Positions 8,038 through 15,233 of a stretch of DNA of 64,000 nt are shown here, piece after piece. This DNA comes from an uncultured Oscillospiraceae bacterium (GTDB lineage: Bacteria > Bacillota > Clostridia > Oscillospirales > Oscillospiraceae): assembly GCA_947632155.1 (NCBI GenBank), contig CANROF010000087.1, forward strand, positions 1 through 64,000, given 5' to 3'. Both the position numbers and the translations under genes were made by a program. The notes under the pieces are model-generated. The model was not told where the DNA came from. It worked only from the letters and a program-made list of their open reading frames with translations, and searched no databases. Position 1 is the first letter of the stretch; the number at the start of each line of letters is the position of its first letter.

Positions 8038-9192
8038 AACAGCATTTACTTTTCTGGGAACACAACCCTCCGCAGGACATCATTATCCATTGCGGCGCGG
8101 TGCATCTTCCGGCGGAGGCTGACTCGCTTGCCCATGTCTGCTTTGCTCAGAAGCGACAACGCTTGTTTGCGGAGAATATTCAAATTCAGCGGGGAATTAT
8201 CTTTCCGCGCCCTGGCTCCGTCCTCCCCAAACGTCACATCCAACTGCCAGTGAAGCTGGTTTTCGATGCTCCAATGCTTTCGCACCGCATCCGCGAACTT
8301 ATGTACATCGGTATGAGACGTCAAAAAATAGCGGCTTTCCTCGGTATATTCTCCCGTCTTGAGGCTGGTAACGGACGTCTTGACCATCCCAATCCCCTTA
8401 AGTCCAGCCCAATCCTTCCGCTGCGCGAGCCAATCAATCCCGGTTTCCAGGTAATACTCCCTCTGCTCTATCCGCCCATGGTCCTTCTCAAGGCTTTTGT
8501 CACTGTTCTTCGCAATCTCACTTTCAAAATACAGCCTTACGTCAGACATCAGGGCCGGCTGGTTGCCTTTCAATCCCAGCACATAATCCGCGCCCTTCTC
8601 CCGTATCTTCGCGGCGATCTGCTTCTGGCACCCCATGGCGTCCACCGTCACTGTGCTGCCTTCAATGTCAAGCATATCTATCAGCTCCGGTATCGCGGTG
8701 ATCTCGTTACTTTTCGCCTCCGTGGCCAACTGCCCCAGGGTCATCTGTCGCTCCGCCACCCACGCGCTCACCACGTGGTAGGCGCTGTGTTTTTCATTCC
8801 CGCTCCCGCGTATGGTCTTCCCGTCTATTGCCACGGTACTGCCCGTGACATCCGTAAGCTCCCCCAGGACTTCTCCCATTTCTTTCGGGTCGATTCGTTC
8901 AAAAACCCGGCGGAACGTGTCGCTGTCCGGTATCCCGTTGGGCAGTTCGAGGTATTGCTTGAACCAATCGAGCTTCCCGTACCCCGTGTCCTCCATGTGC
9001 TCGAAATCCGTCCCGCCGCAGATGACGGACACAAGGCCGATGAACACGATATCCACCAGTTTATGCCTCAGATTCCCCCATTGCCTGCGAGTATCCGTTA
9101 TCTTTCCCGGCTTCTCAATGATCTTTTCCATGTCAACCTTCACCTCAGTTGACATAATAGCATAAAGGGGTAGAAAAGTAAATGCTGTTGCC
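8035..9192. mobile_element. ISAs1-family insertion sequence
   Basis: About 1.16-kb element with perfect 21-bp terminal inverted repeats: left 8035-8055 (starting GGCAACAGC) and right 9172-9192. It holds one full-length transposase gene. Both termini and the open reading frame are intact, so the copy may still be mobile. It lies between the radC promoter and the folT promoter, with the right edge only about 20 bp from the folT -35 box. Confidence 0.9.
8046..9155 (-). CDS. ISAs1-family DDE transposase
   Basis: 369-residue transposase of the ISAs1/H-repeat family. The N-terminal domain carries the conserved GNLRHKLVDIVFIG-like segment and PDSDTFRRVFERID. The catalytic domain shows VAIDGKTIRGS (first Asp) and VTVDAMGCQ (second Asp), followed by GLKGNQP. 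Its stop codon lies inside the left inverted repeat. The ATG at 9155 has no clear ribosome site; an in-frame ATG at 9131 has a GAGGTGAAGG before it and could be the true start. Confidence 0.93.
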   Translation of the reverse strand: MSTEVKVDMEKIIEKPGKITDTRRQWGNLRHKLVDIVFIGLVSVICGGTDFEHMEDTGYGKLDWFKQYLELPNGIPDSDTFRRVFERIDPKEMGEVLGELTDVTGSTVAIDGKTIRGSGNEKHSAYHVVSAWVAERQMTLGQLATEAKSNEITAIPELIDMLDIEGSTVTVDAMGCQKQIAAKIREKGADYVLGLKGNQPALMSDVRLYFESEIAKNSDKSLEKDHGRIEQREYYLETGIDWLAQRKDWAGLKGIGMVKTSVTSLKTGEYTEESRYFLTSHTDVHKFADAVRKHWSIENQLHWQLDVTFGEDGARARKDNSPLNLNILRKQALSLLSKADMGKRVSLRRKMHRAAMDNDVLRRVVFPEK

Positions 9193-9194
9193 GT

Positions 9195-9212
9195 GAAAAA
9201 ATGCCCGCCGGC
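9195..9212. repeat. 18-bp direct repeat at right edge of the IS
   Basis: Exact copy of 8020-8037. Here it is separated from the inverted repeat by two bases and ends 2 bp before the -35 hexamer of the folT promoter. Confidence 0.7.
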
Positions 9213-9214
9213 TA

Positions 9215-9243
9215 TTGAAATTCCTCCGGCTTTCGTGTATAGT
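9215..9243 (+). promoter_or_regulatory. promoter of the folT riboswitch transcript
   Basis: TTGAAA (9215-9220), exactly 17 bp, TATAGT (9238-9243): near-consensus sigma-A promoter. Transcription would start about 9250, a few bases before the THF aptamer. Confidence 0.8.
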
Positions 9244-9256
9244 AGCCTCAGTTACT

Positions 9257-9354
9257 GTGCAGAGTAGGCTCGCGCGCGTTAAGTGCCCCGGGAACGGAGA
9301 GTTGTCCCGGGGACGAAGGGTCATCCCGCGGTGCGCCGGCCGCATCCCGCTGCG
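9257..9354 (+). ncRNA. tetrahydrofolate (THF) riboswitch aptamer
   Basis: The conserved blocks of the folT-type THF aptamer appear in order: AGAGTAG at 9261, GCGTTAAGTG at 9276, CGAAGGG at 9314, CGCGGTG at 9327, GCATCC at 9342. The closing P1 helix is GCAG (9259-9262) with CTGC (9350-9353). A GC-rich arm (CCCCGGG with CCCGGGG) forms one inner stem. It lies just after a strong promoter and upstream of a folate-transporter gene, the family's standard context. Recognition is by memory of the consensus, not by a covariance search. Confidence 0.9.
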
Positions 9355-9379
9355 ACAGAGGATCATCAGGGCGCTTTTT
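9333..9379 (+). terminator. candidate expression platform of the THF riboswitch
   Basis: GCGCC (9333-9337, inside the aptamer) can pair with GGCGC (9370-9374), directly followed by TTTTTATTATA. This would form a terminator competing with the folded aptamer. The loop is large and the stem short, so the exact structure is uncertain. Confidence 0.4.
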
Positions 9380-9387
9380 ATTATATA

Positions 9388-9542
9388 CTAATATCCAATT
9401 AAAATAAGCCATTCGCGCCGGTCTTTTTCGCGCCATGCTGCGTCAGCCGCCTTGGGAATACACAAAGTATTCCCTGCGGTGTCTTCCTTGCCTGACACGA
9501 AAAAACCTCGCCGCTCGGTGTCTCATTTTAAATGGATATTAG
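9388..9542. repeat. MITE-like inverted-repeat element, copy 1
   Basis: About 155-bp palindromic element without a gene. Ends begin CTAATATCCAATTAAAAT and match the reverse complement of the other end at 17 of 18 bases. The core shares GTCTTTTTCGCGCCAT and GTATTCCCTGCG with copy 2 at 10,169. It lies in the folT 5' leader, between the THF aptamer and the start codon. Confidence 0.8.
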
Positions 9543-9607
9543 CATTAAAGGCGGCGCGTATCTCCTGCTGTGTGGAAAATTCTGCATGGAGGGAGGTATA
9601 TTTTTTT

Positions 9608-10168
9608 ATGAAAAAATTCAAAGAGGACCTTGTAAGCTCCGCCCTGGAGTTCAAAAAGCTCCGGGTCCTGTGCGCCCTCGCGGTGATGGGGGCGCTGGCT
9701 GTCGCGCTGGAGGGCGTGGCGAGCATCCGAATCACGCCCAACATCAAGATCGGCTTCTCCGGCTATCCCAATCAGGTGGTGGACCTGCTCTTCGGGCCCG
9801 TCACCGGGGGGCTCTTCGGGGGGCTTATGGATGTCCTCAAATTTTTCATCATCCCCTCCGGCTACCCCTTTCACCCCGGCTATACCCTGGACGCGGCGCT
9901 GGCGGCCTTTATCTACGGCTGCTTTTACTACCGGCGGCCCGTGCGGCTCTGGCGGATACTGGCCGCCAAGGGGATCGTGGCGCTGGTGGTGAACATCGGC
10001 CTTGCCACCTACTGGCAGACCGCCACCTTCGGGCAGGGCTTCTGGGCGCTGCTCCCGGCGCGGGCGCTGAAAAACGTCGTCATGTGGCCCATCGAATCGG
10101 CCATCTTCTACGTGATCGCCAAGGCCCTGGAGTCCTCCGGCGCGTTCCGGCTCTTCAGGAGAGACTGA
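9608..10168 (+). CDS. folT: ECF transporter folate-specific S component
   Basis: Substrate-binding membrane subunit of an energy-coupling-factor vitamin transporter; expected to bind folate and to share the EcfAA'T module encoded elsewhere. The 186-residue product has about six membrane segments. It shows the family features ITPNIKIGFSGYPNQVVDLLFGPVTGGLFGG near residues 38-70 and YLDAALAAFIYG-type helices. Start ATG 9608 has GGGAGG 13 nt upstream. The upstream THF riboswitch strongly supports folate specificity. A MITE-like copy occupies part of its leader and another begins at its stop codon. Confidence 0.9.
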   Translation: MKKFKEDLVSSALEFKKLRVLCALAVMGALAVALEGVASIRITPNIKIGFSGYPNQVVDLLFGPVTGGLFGGLMDVLKFFIIPSGYPFHPGYTLDAALAAFIYGCFYYRRPVRLWRILAAKGIVALVVNIGLATYWQTATFGQGFWALLPARALKNVVMWPIESAIFYVIAKALESSGAFRLFRRD

Positions 10169-10326
10169 TACGAATCCCTGATCAAAATCTCAAATTCGCG
10201 GCGGTCTTTTTCGCGCCATACTTCGTCAGCCTGCTTGGAAATACGAAAGTATTCCCTGCGCAGTCTTCCTCGTCTGACGCGTAAAATCCTCGCCGCTCGG
10301 TTTGAGCTTTTAATCAGGGATTCGTA
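10169..10326. repeat. MITE-like inverted-repeat element, copy 2
   Basis: 158-bp element with terminal inverted repeats starting TACGAATCCCTGAT. The two ends pair over about 36 bp with a few mismatches. It begins at the folT stop codon and covers the last codons and stop of tatD on the other strand. Confidence 0.85.
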
Positions 10327-11077
10327 TGAAAAGCCTCTTTCCGTTCTCCAAGGTCGCCCGGGCCACGTCCTCCACGGCCATCCCCCGGAGCTGGGCTATC
10401 TTCTCCGCCACCAGGTGGACCAGGAGGGAGGAGTTGCGCTCCCCCCGGTGGGGCGCCGGGGCCATGTAGGGGCTGTCCGTCTCGATGACAATGCGCTCCA
10501 GGGGCATTTTCTCCACCACCTCCAGCACACGGCGGGCGTTTTTGAAGGTGACGACGCCGGTGAAGCCCAGGTAAAAGCCCATGTCCAGGAGGATCTTCGC
10601 CGTCTCCCAGCTCCCGGAGTAACAGTGGACGACCCCCCGGACGCCGGGGTGGGCCTTCAGGATGTCCAGGTTATCCTGGACCGCCTCCCGCTCGTGGATG
10701 ATGACGGGCAGTTGAAGCTCCAGGGAGAGCTCCAACTGCTCCCCAAAGACCCGGCGCTGCACGTCCCGGGGGGAGAAGTCGTAGTGGTAGTCAAGGCCAA
10801 TCTCCCCCACGGCCACGCATTTGGGGTCCTTTGAGAGGGCCCGGATGCTGTCAAGATACGTCTCCGCCGCCCCGGCGGCCTCGTGGGGGTGGACTCCGGC
10901 GGCAAAATAGACGAAGGGATAGTCGTGGGCGATGTCCCGGGCCTTTTCGGCGGAGGCGATGTCCGAGGCCGGGTCCACGATGAGCTCCACGCCGGCCTTT
11001 TCCATGGCGGAGAGCACCTCCCGGCGGTCCAAATCGAATTTTTCGTCGTCGTAGTGGGCGTGGGTATCAAAAAGCAT
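10310..11077 (-). CDS. tatD: TatD-family metal-dependent deoxyribonuclease
   Basis: 255-residue TIM-barrel hydrolase of the TatD/YcfH family. Metal ligands are visible: DTHAH near the N-terminus, the Glu of VGEIGLDYH, His in VIIHERE, His in VVHCYSG and Asp in IETDSPYM. ATG 11077 is chosen because GGAGGAATTTTCT precedes it; an upstream GTG overlaps that ribosome site. The last residues (IRIPD) and the stop are read from the MITE-like element, so the natural C-terminus was replaced by a few foreign codons. Confidence 0.92.
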   Translation of the reverse strand: MLFDTHAHYDDEKFDLDRREVLSAMEKAGVELIVDPASDIASAEKARDIAHDYPFVYFAAGVHPHEAAGAAETYLDSIRALSKDPKCVAVGEIGLDYHYDFSPRDVQRRVFGEQLELSLELQLPVIIHEREAVQDNLDILKAHPGVRGVVHCYSGSWETAKILLDMGFYLGFTGVVTFKNARRVLEVVEKMPLERIVIETDSPYMAPAPHRGERNSSLLVHLVAEKIAQLRGMAVEDVARATLENGKRLFIRIPD

Positions 11078-11108
11078 AGAAAATTCCTCCACAATTTGAA
11101 AAAAACTC

Positions 11109-11137
11109 TTGCAAATAAGGATAATTTATGATACCAT
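11109..11137 (+). promoter_or_regulatory. secG promoter
   Basis: TTGCAA (11109-11114), 17-bp spacer, TACCAT (11132-11137), about 50 nt before secG. Confidence 0.55.
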
Positions 11138-11188
11138 AAAAGTCCCGCGATTTAAAGACTATAATACTATTTAAAGGATTGATCTATT

Positions 11189-11428
11189 TTGTTACAGACT
11201 ATCATAACCGTCATTCAGCTTATCGCCTGCGTGGCTCTTGTGGCCATCGTTTTGTTCCAGAGCGGAAAGAGCTCGGGCCTGTCCGGCGCCATCGGCGGCG
11301 GCAGCGGCGACACGTTCCTGGCCAAGAACAAGGCCAAGACCTTGGACGCGCGCCTGGCGCGCCTGACCAAGTGGGTGGCCGCCGTCTTTATCCTCCTCAC
11401 CCTCGTCCTGGATTTCTTCATAAAGTGA
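11189..11428 (+). CDS. secG: preprotein translocase subunit SecG
   Basis: 79-residue inner-membrane subunit that assists SecYE and SecA in protein export. It has two hydrophobic helices (residues 3-23 and 58-77) joined by the typical loop FQSGKSSGLSGAIGGGS. The likely start is TTG at 11189 with AAAGGA upstream. It is monocistronic: a promoter lies before it and a strong terminator follows 8 nt after the stop. Confidence 0.93.
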   Translation: MLQTIITVIQLIACVALVAIVLFQSGKSSGLSGAIGGGSGDTFLAKNKAKTLDARLARLTKWVAAVFILLTLVLDFFIK

Positions 11429-11436
11429 ATAAAAAA

Positions 11437-11465
11437 CCCGGGAGCCCTGCGGCTCCCGGGTTTTT
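11437..11465 (+). terminator. rho-independent terminator after secG
   Basis: Perfect 10-bp stem CCCGGGAGCC / GGCTCCCGGG with loop CTGC, flanked by an A run and TTTTT; it can serve both secG and the convergent cysK. Confidence 0.93.
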
Positions 11466-11475
11466 GCTGTAGGGC

Positions 11476-12405
11476 TCACTGGAACATCGGCGTGGAGAGG
11501 TAGCGGTCGCCGGTGTCGGGCAAGAGGGCCACTACGGTCTTGCCGGCGTTCTCCGGGCGCTTGGCCGCCACAATGGCGGCGTGGAGGGCCGCGCCGGAGG
11601 AGATGCCCACAAGAACGCCCTCGCTCCGGGCCAGAAGCCGCCCGGCGGCGTAGGCGTCCCCGGCCTCCACGGGGAGTATCTCGTCGTAGATCCCGGTGTC
11701 CAGGACCTCCGGGACGAAGCCCGCGCCGATGCCCTGAATCTTGTGGGGCCCGGCCTTGCCGCCGGACAGCACCGGGGAGTCGCTGGGCTCCACCGCTATG
11801 ATCTTCACATCGGGTTTTTTCTCCTTGAGGTACTGGCCCACGCCGGTTATGGTCCCGCCGGTGCCCACCCCGGCCACAAAGACGTCCACCTTCCCGTCCG
11901 TGTCCTCCCAGATCTCCGGGCCGGTGGTGGCCTTGTGGACGGCGGGGTTGGCGGGGTTCACGAACTGGCCGGGGATGAAGGAGGAGGGGATCTCCCGGGC
12001 AAGCTCCTCAGCCCTGGCGATGGCGCCGGACATGCCCTTGGAGCCCTCGGTCAGCACCAGCTCCGCCCCATAGGCCGCCATGAGCTGGCGGCGCTCCACG
12101 CTCATGGTTTCCGGCATGACGATGATCGCCCGATACCCCCTGGCGGCGGCCACGGCGGCCAGGCCGATGCCGGTGTTGCCGGAGGTGGGCTCGATGATGA
12201 CGGACCCGGGCTTCAGGACCCCCCGGGCCTCCGCGTCGTCGATCATGGCCTTGGCCACGCGGTCTTTCACCGACCCCGCGGGGTTAAAGTACTCAAGCTT
12301 CACTAAAAGCCGGGCCGCCAGGCCCTCCTTTGCCTCGATGTTCCGGACCTCCAGCAGCGGCGTGCCGCCGATGAGCCCATCGGCGGAGACATAAATTTTG
12401 CCCAT
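11476..12405 (-). CDS. cysK: cysteine synthase A (O-acetylserine sulfhydrylase)
   Basis: PLP enzyme that makes cysteine from O-acetylserine and sulfide. The 309-residue protein has the PLP lysine in NPAGSVKDR, the substrate loop TSGNTGIG, phosphate loop [10 protein letters not shown] and C-terminal GISSGAA. An AGGAGGTG ribosome site precedes the ATG. It is divergent from an Rrf2-type regulator. A consensus promoter with an inverted-repeat operator lies in the shared intergenic region, suggesting CymR-like control by sulfur status. Confidence 0.95.
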   Translation of the reverse strand: MGKIYVSADGLIGGTPLLEVRNIEAKEGLAARLLVKLEYFNPAGSVKDRVAKAMIDDAEARGVLKPGSVIIEPTSGNTGIGLAAVAAARGYRAIIVMPETMSVERRQLMAAYGAELVLTEGSKGMSGAIARAEELAREIPSSFIPGQFVNPANPAVHKATTGPEIWEDTDGKVDVFVAGVGTGGTITGVGQYLKEKKPDVKIIAVEPSDSPVLSGGKAGPHKIQGIGAGFVPEVLDTGIYDEILPVEAGDAYAAGRLLARSEGVLVGISSGAALHAAIVAAKRPENAGKTVVALLPDTGDRYLSTPMFQ

Positions 12406-12459
12406 AAAGGCACCTCCTGTTTTTCAAATCCATATATTCTATGCGCGCTTTGCGGAAAT

Positions 12460-12482
12460 AAACCTATTTATTGAGTAGGTTT
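12460..12482. promoter_or_regulatory. inverted-repeat operator for an Rrf2/CymR-type regulator
   Basis: Perfect palindrome AAACCTA, 9 bp, TAGGTTT. It lies just downstream of the cysK -10 box, at or after the transcription start, where a bound repressor would block transcription. The neighbouring Rrf2 regulator is the natural candidate ligand. Confidence 0.65.
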
Positions 12483-12488
12483 ATAGGG

Positions 12489-12517
12489 ATTATAATACCG
12501 CCCGGGCATGTTGTCAA
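12489..12517 (-). promoter_or_regulatory. cysK promoter
   Basis: Minus-strand TTGACA (12517-12512), 17-bp spacer, TATAAT (12494-12489): a perfect sigma-A consensus. Confidence 0.9.
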
Positions 12518-12539
12518 TAGGAAAAATGAAAAATGTTGG

Positions 12540-12568
12540 TTGAAAAACAATATTTCTGGTAGTATAAT
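12540..12568 (+). promoter_or_regulatory. promoter of the Rrf2 regulator gene
   Basis: TTGAAA (12540-12545), 17-bp spacer, TATAAT (12563-12568), 25 nt before the start codon. Confidence 0.85.
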
Positions 12569-12593
12569 GGGGAAAAGAAACGGAGGGGTGCTT

Positions 12594-13025
12594 ATGATGG
12601 TGTCCACCCGGGGCAGGTACGCCCTGAGGATCATGGCGGACCTGGCCGAGCACCGCGGGCAGGACTACGTCCCCTTAAAGACCCTGGCCCAGCGGCAGGA
12701 GATCAGCGAGAAGTACCTGGAGAGCATCCTGAAGACGCTGGTGTCCCACAGGCTCCTGGCCGGAGTCCGGGGCCCCGGCGGCGGCTACCGCCTGACCCGG
12801 GAGCCGGAGAAGTACACCGCCGGTGAGATCCTCCGTGTCGCCGAGGGGGGCCTGACGCCGGTGGCGTGCCTGGAGGACGGCGCGGAGCCCTGCCCCAGAG
12901 CCGCCATCTGCCGCACTGTGGGCCTCTGGCGGGGACTGCGGGACGTGGTGAACAGGTACCTGGACAGCGTCACCCTGGCCGACCTCATCCGTGAGGACCT
13001 GGGCGGGGACGATTACGTCATCTGA
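12594..13025 (+). CDS. Rrf2-family transcriptional regulator (CymR/IscR-like)
   Basis: 143-residue winged-helix repressor. It has the Rrf2 pattern TRGRYALRIMADLAEH, ISEKYLESILKTL and VRGPGGGYRLTREP. Three cysteines in CLEDGAEPCPRAAIC resemble the Fe-S ligand cluster of IscR, so an iron-sulfur cofactor is possible. Yet its divergent neighbour is cysK, which suits a CymR-like sulfur regulator. Two ATGs (12594 and 12597) follow GGAGGGG; either could be used. Its 3' end overlaps a convergent small gene by 8 nt. Confidence 0.88.
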   Translation: MMVSTRGRYALRIMADLAEHRGQDYVPLKTLAQRQEISEKYLESILKTLVSHRLLAGVRGPGGGYRLTREPEKYTAGEILRVAEGGLTPVACLEDGAEPCPRAAICRTVGLWRGLRDVVNRYLDSVTLADLIREDLGGDDYVI

Positions 13026-13299
13026 CGGGCATCTGGCGGCGCATCCCCAGGGATACGCACAGCAGTCCCGCCATGATGGCCAGCACCGAGCACTCCCGCA
13101 GGCGCTCCGAGGCCGTATAGACCGCCAGGTCCGCAAAGATGTCCTGACAGAGGTGTACCAGCAGCGGCAGGCCGAAAAGGGGTATCAGCAGCGGCCTTAA
13201 GGGGGCCAGCCCCAGCACCGCGCCGCCGTAGAGCGCCGCCGCGGCCAGGATGAGGGGGCTTTTCGGCTCCACATAATAGACTGTTTTGCGCATAAGCAT
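13018..13299 (-). CDS. small hypothetical membrane protein
   Basis: Unrecognised protein of about 93 residues with two or three hydrophobic segments (around 16-50 and 72-85) and a basic C-terminus. Several starts cluster at 13,299-13,293 and none has a clear ribosome site. It converges on the Rrf2 gene with an 8-nt overlap and diverges from the PAP2 gene. Codon use resembles the chromosome, but a function cannot be given. Confidence 0.5.
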   Translation of the reverse strand: MLMRKTVYYVEPKSPLILAAAALYGGAVLGLAPLRPLLIPLFGLPLLVHLCQDIFADLAVYTASERLRECSVLAIMAGLLCVSLGMRRQMPVR

Positions 13300-13350
13300 C
13301 ACCAGGGAGAAGTATAGACCATCCCGTGTTTCCGGTAAAGGGGGAAAAGT

Positions 13351-13911
13351 ATGAATTTATTTGAGATCGGCATACTCGACTTTATCCAGCAGAACCTGCG
13401 CACGCCCTTTGGGGACGCGGTGATGCCGGTGGTGACGGTATTGGGGGACGGAGGGATCTTCTGGATACTCCTGACGCTGGCGCTGCTGCTCATCCCCAGG
13501 ACCCGGCGGCTTGGGCTCGTCTGCGCCGTGTCGCTGCTCATCGACGTGGCGCTGTGCAACGGGCTCATCAAAAATTTGGTGGCCCGGACGCGGCCGTATG
13601 TGGTGAATCCGGACATCGTGCTGCTGGTGGAAAAGCCGGGGGAGTTCTCCTTCCCCTCCGGCCACGCGGCGGCGTCCTTCACCGTGGTGGGGGCGATGTA
13701 CTTCAATAAGTCCAGGCTCTGGATACCGGCGGGGGTCCTGGCGGCGGTGATCGCCTTTTCCCGGCTCTATCTCTACGTCCATTACCCCACCGACGTCCTC
13801 TTCGGCGCCGTCTTCGGCGTCCTCTTCGGGTATCTGGGCACGCTCATCGTGCGATTTGCCGAAAGGAAGCTCCGGGAGCGGAGAGAAAAGAAGCGGAGCA
13901 AAGCGGAGTGA
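13351..13911 (+). CDS. PAP2-superfamily membrane phosphatase
   Basis: 186-residue integral membrane phosphatase. All three PAP2 motifs are present: KNLVARTRPY, FPSGHAAAS and SRLYLYVHYPTDV. It probably acts on a lipid phosphate such as undecaprenyl pyrophosphate or phosphatidylglycerol phosphate; the substrate cannot be fixed from sequence. GGGGGAAAAG precedes the ATG and a strong terminator follows. Confidence 0.9.
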   Translation: MNLFEIGILDFIQQNLRTPFGDAVMPVVTVLGDGGIFWILLTLALLLIPRTRRLGLVCAVSLLIDVALCNGLIKNLVARTRPYVVNPDIVLLVEKPGEFSFPSGHAAASFTVVGAMYFNKSRLWIPAGVLAAVIAFSRLYLYVHYPTDVLFGAVFGVLFGYLGTLIVRFAERKLRERREKKRSKAE

Positions 13912-13915
13912 CCCT

Positions 13916-13950
13916 CGGGGCGCGGCATCGGGCCGCGCCCCGGTTTTTTT
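13916..13950 (+). terminator. rho-independent terminator after the PAP2 gene
   Basis: 11-bp GC stem (CGGGGCGCGGC with its complement), 5-nt loop and a run of seven T. Confidence 0.9.
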
Positions 13951-14004
13951 CGAAAAAGATGTAACCTTTTTTGAGCTTCAGGCTCAAATATACGAAACGG
14001 GGTG

Positions 14005-14496
14005 ATGGGCTTGGGGGAATTTGACGAAATATTCAGGCGGTACGGCCCCATGGTGTTCCGCTTCCTGCTGTCAAAATGCGGCGACGAGGCCCTGGCGGAG
14101 GAGCTGACGGCGGAGACATTCTATCAGGCGTATCTGCACATCGGGCAGTTCCGGGGCGAGTGCAGGATAGAGACGTGGCTGTGTGAGATCGCGAAAAACG
14201 CCCTGAGAAAGGAGCAGCGCCGCCGCGGACGATTTTTTGGGCGGGAGCCCTCCGAGAGCGGGGAGGCGGACAACGGATTTTTTGACGCCATAGCCGATAA
14301 GGAGCAGGCGATGCTGGCGCATAAGCACCTGCATACGCTCCGGGAGCCCTACCGGGAGGTCTTCATGCTGCGGGTGTTCGGGGAGCTGAGCTTCCGGGAC
14401 ATCGCCGGCATATTCGGAAGGTCGGAGGTCTGGGCAAAGGTGACCTTTTACCGGGCAAAAAACATGCTTATTGAGAAAATGGAGGGTGAAAAATGA
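14005..14496 (+). CDS. ECF-type RNA polymerase sigma factor
   Basis: About 163 residues with region 2 (FRRYGPMVFRFLLSKCGD, ELTAETFYQAYLHIGQFRGECRIETWLCEIAKN) and region 4 (REPYREVFMLRVFGELSFRDIAGIFGRSEVWAKVTFYRAK). It directs RNA polymerase to a stress regulon when released from its anti-sigma partner, the next gene, which it overlaps by 4 nt (ATGA). The start could be the GTG at 14002, ATG at 14005 or TTG at 14011. A small hairpin (13,971-13,987) and TGTAAC at 13,960 lie upstream, but I could not define an autoregulated promoter. Confidence 0.92.
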   Translation: MGLGEFDEIFRRYGPMVFRFLLSKCGDEALAEELTAETFYQAYLHIGQFRGECRIETWLCEIAKNALRKEQRRRGRFFGREPSESGEADNGFFDAIADKEQAMLAHKHLHTLREPYREVFMLRVFGELSFRDIAGIFGRSEVWAKVTFYRAKNMLIEKMEGEK

Positions 14497-15176
14497 AAAT
14501 GAACTGCGCCGTCGCGGGGGATCTTATGCCCCTGTATCTGGAAAACCTGTGCTCGGAGGAGACGAGGGCCGCCCTGGAGGAGCACCTGCGGGAGTGCCCG
14601 GAGTGCCGGGAGAAGTTAGCGAGGATGGAGAAGGGCGGCGATCCTCCCGCGGGCGCCCGGGAGGACAGCCTGCCCATCGCGGATTACGCGAAAAAGGTAA
14701 AGCGCCGCCGCCTGCGCGTGGGCGTTGCCGCGTCCCTGATGGGCATGCTGGCGGTCTGCGCGCTGTCGCTTGTGGGACTGACGGTCATGGACATGCGCCG
14801 GGAGGCGAATCCCATTCTCTACGAGACGGGGGAGGGCGTCTACAATCTCTCGGCGGGCGAGCTCGAGACTACCGCGGAGGAGGTCGGGCAATATGTGTTT
14901 TATACAAACTACGCGAAGATCAAGGTGACGGTGAGCGGGGCCGGAGCTTTTCACGGCGCGGTCATGCTCTGGAATATTGAAAACAGCGACAGCTTCATCC
15001 GGATAAGCGAGGTGGACGAGGACGCGAGCTCCTGCGCCTTTGCGGGCCTGTCCTCCCAGTGGCGCTACAGGATAACCTGCGATGGCCTCTCGGACGTGAA
15101 GATCACCGTCAGCGACGGCCGGGACGTGACCTTCGGCGGGAGCCTGAAAAGAGTTTTGGGAGAAATATTCGGCTGA
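14493..15176 (+). CDS. anti-sigma factor with zinc-finger (ZAS) domain
   Basis: 227-residue single-span membrane protein. The N-terminal domain has the zinc anti-sigma signature HLRECPEC (His-x3-Cys-x2-Cys) preceded by a conserved Cys. A basic stretch KRRRLR and TM helix follow near residues 75-98, then an extracytoplasmic domain of about 125 residues, presumably the sensor. It holds the upstream sigma factor inactive. Its stop codon lies at the very edge of a half MITE-like repeat. Confidence 0.88.
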   Translation: MKMNCAVAGDLMPLYLENLCSEETRAALEEHLRECPECREKLARMEKGGDPPAGAREDSLPIADYAKKVKRRRLRVGVAASLMGMLAVCALSLVGLTVMDMRREANPILYETGEGVYNLSAGELETTAEEVGQYVFYTNYAKIKVTVSGAGAFHGAVMLWNIENSDSFIRISEVDEDASSCAFAGLSSQWRYRITCDGLSDVKITVSDGRDVTFGGSLKRVLGEIFG

Positions 15177-15233
15177 CGCAGCATGACGCGAAAAAGACCG
15201 CCGCGAATTTGAGATTTTGATCAGGGATTAGTA
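15173..15233. repeat. half copy of the MITE-like element (copy 3)
   Basis: 61 bp matching, in reverse orientation, the left half of copy 2 with about four mismatches, ending in TGATCAGGGATTAGTA. Only one arm is present. It fills the space between the convergent anti-sigma and ABC genes and contributes to both stop codons. Confidence 0.8.

Noticed and set aside
13960..14002. Autoregulated ECF promoter before the sigma gene
   Set aside because: TGTAAC is present but the distance to a CGAA-like -10 is about 27 bp, too long for known ECF promoters.
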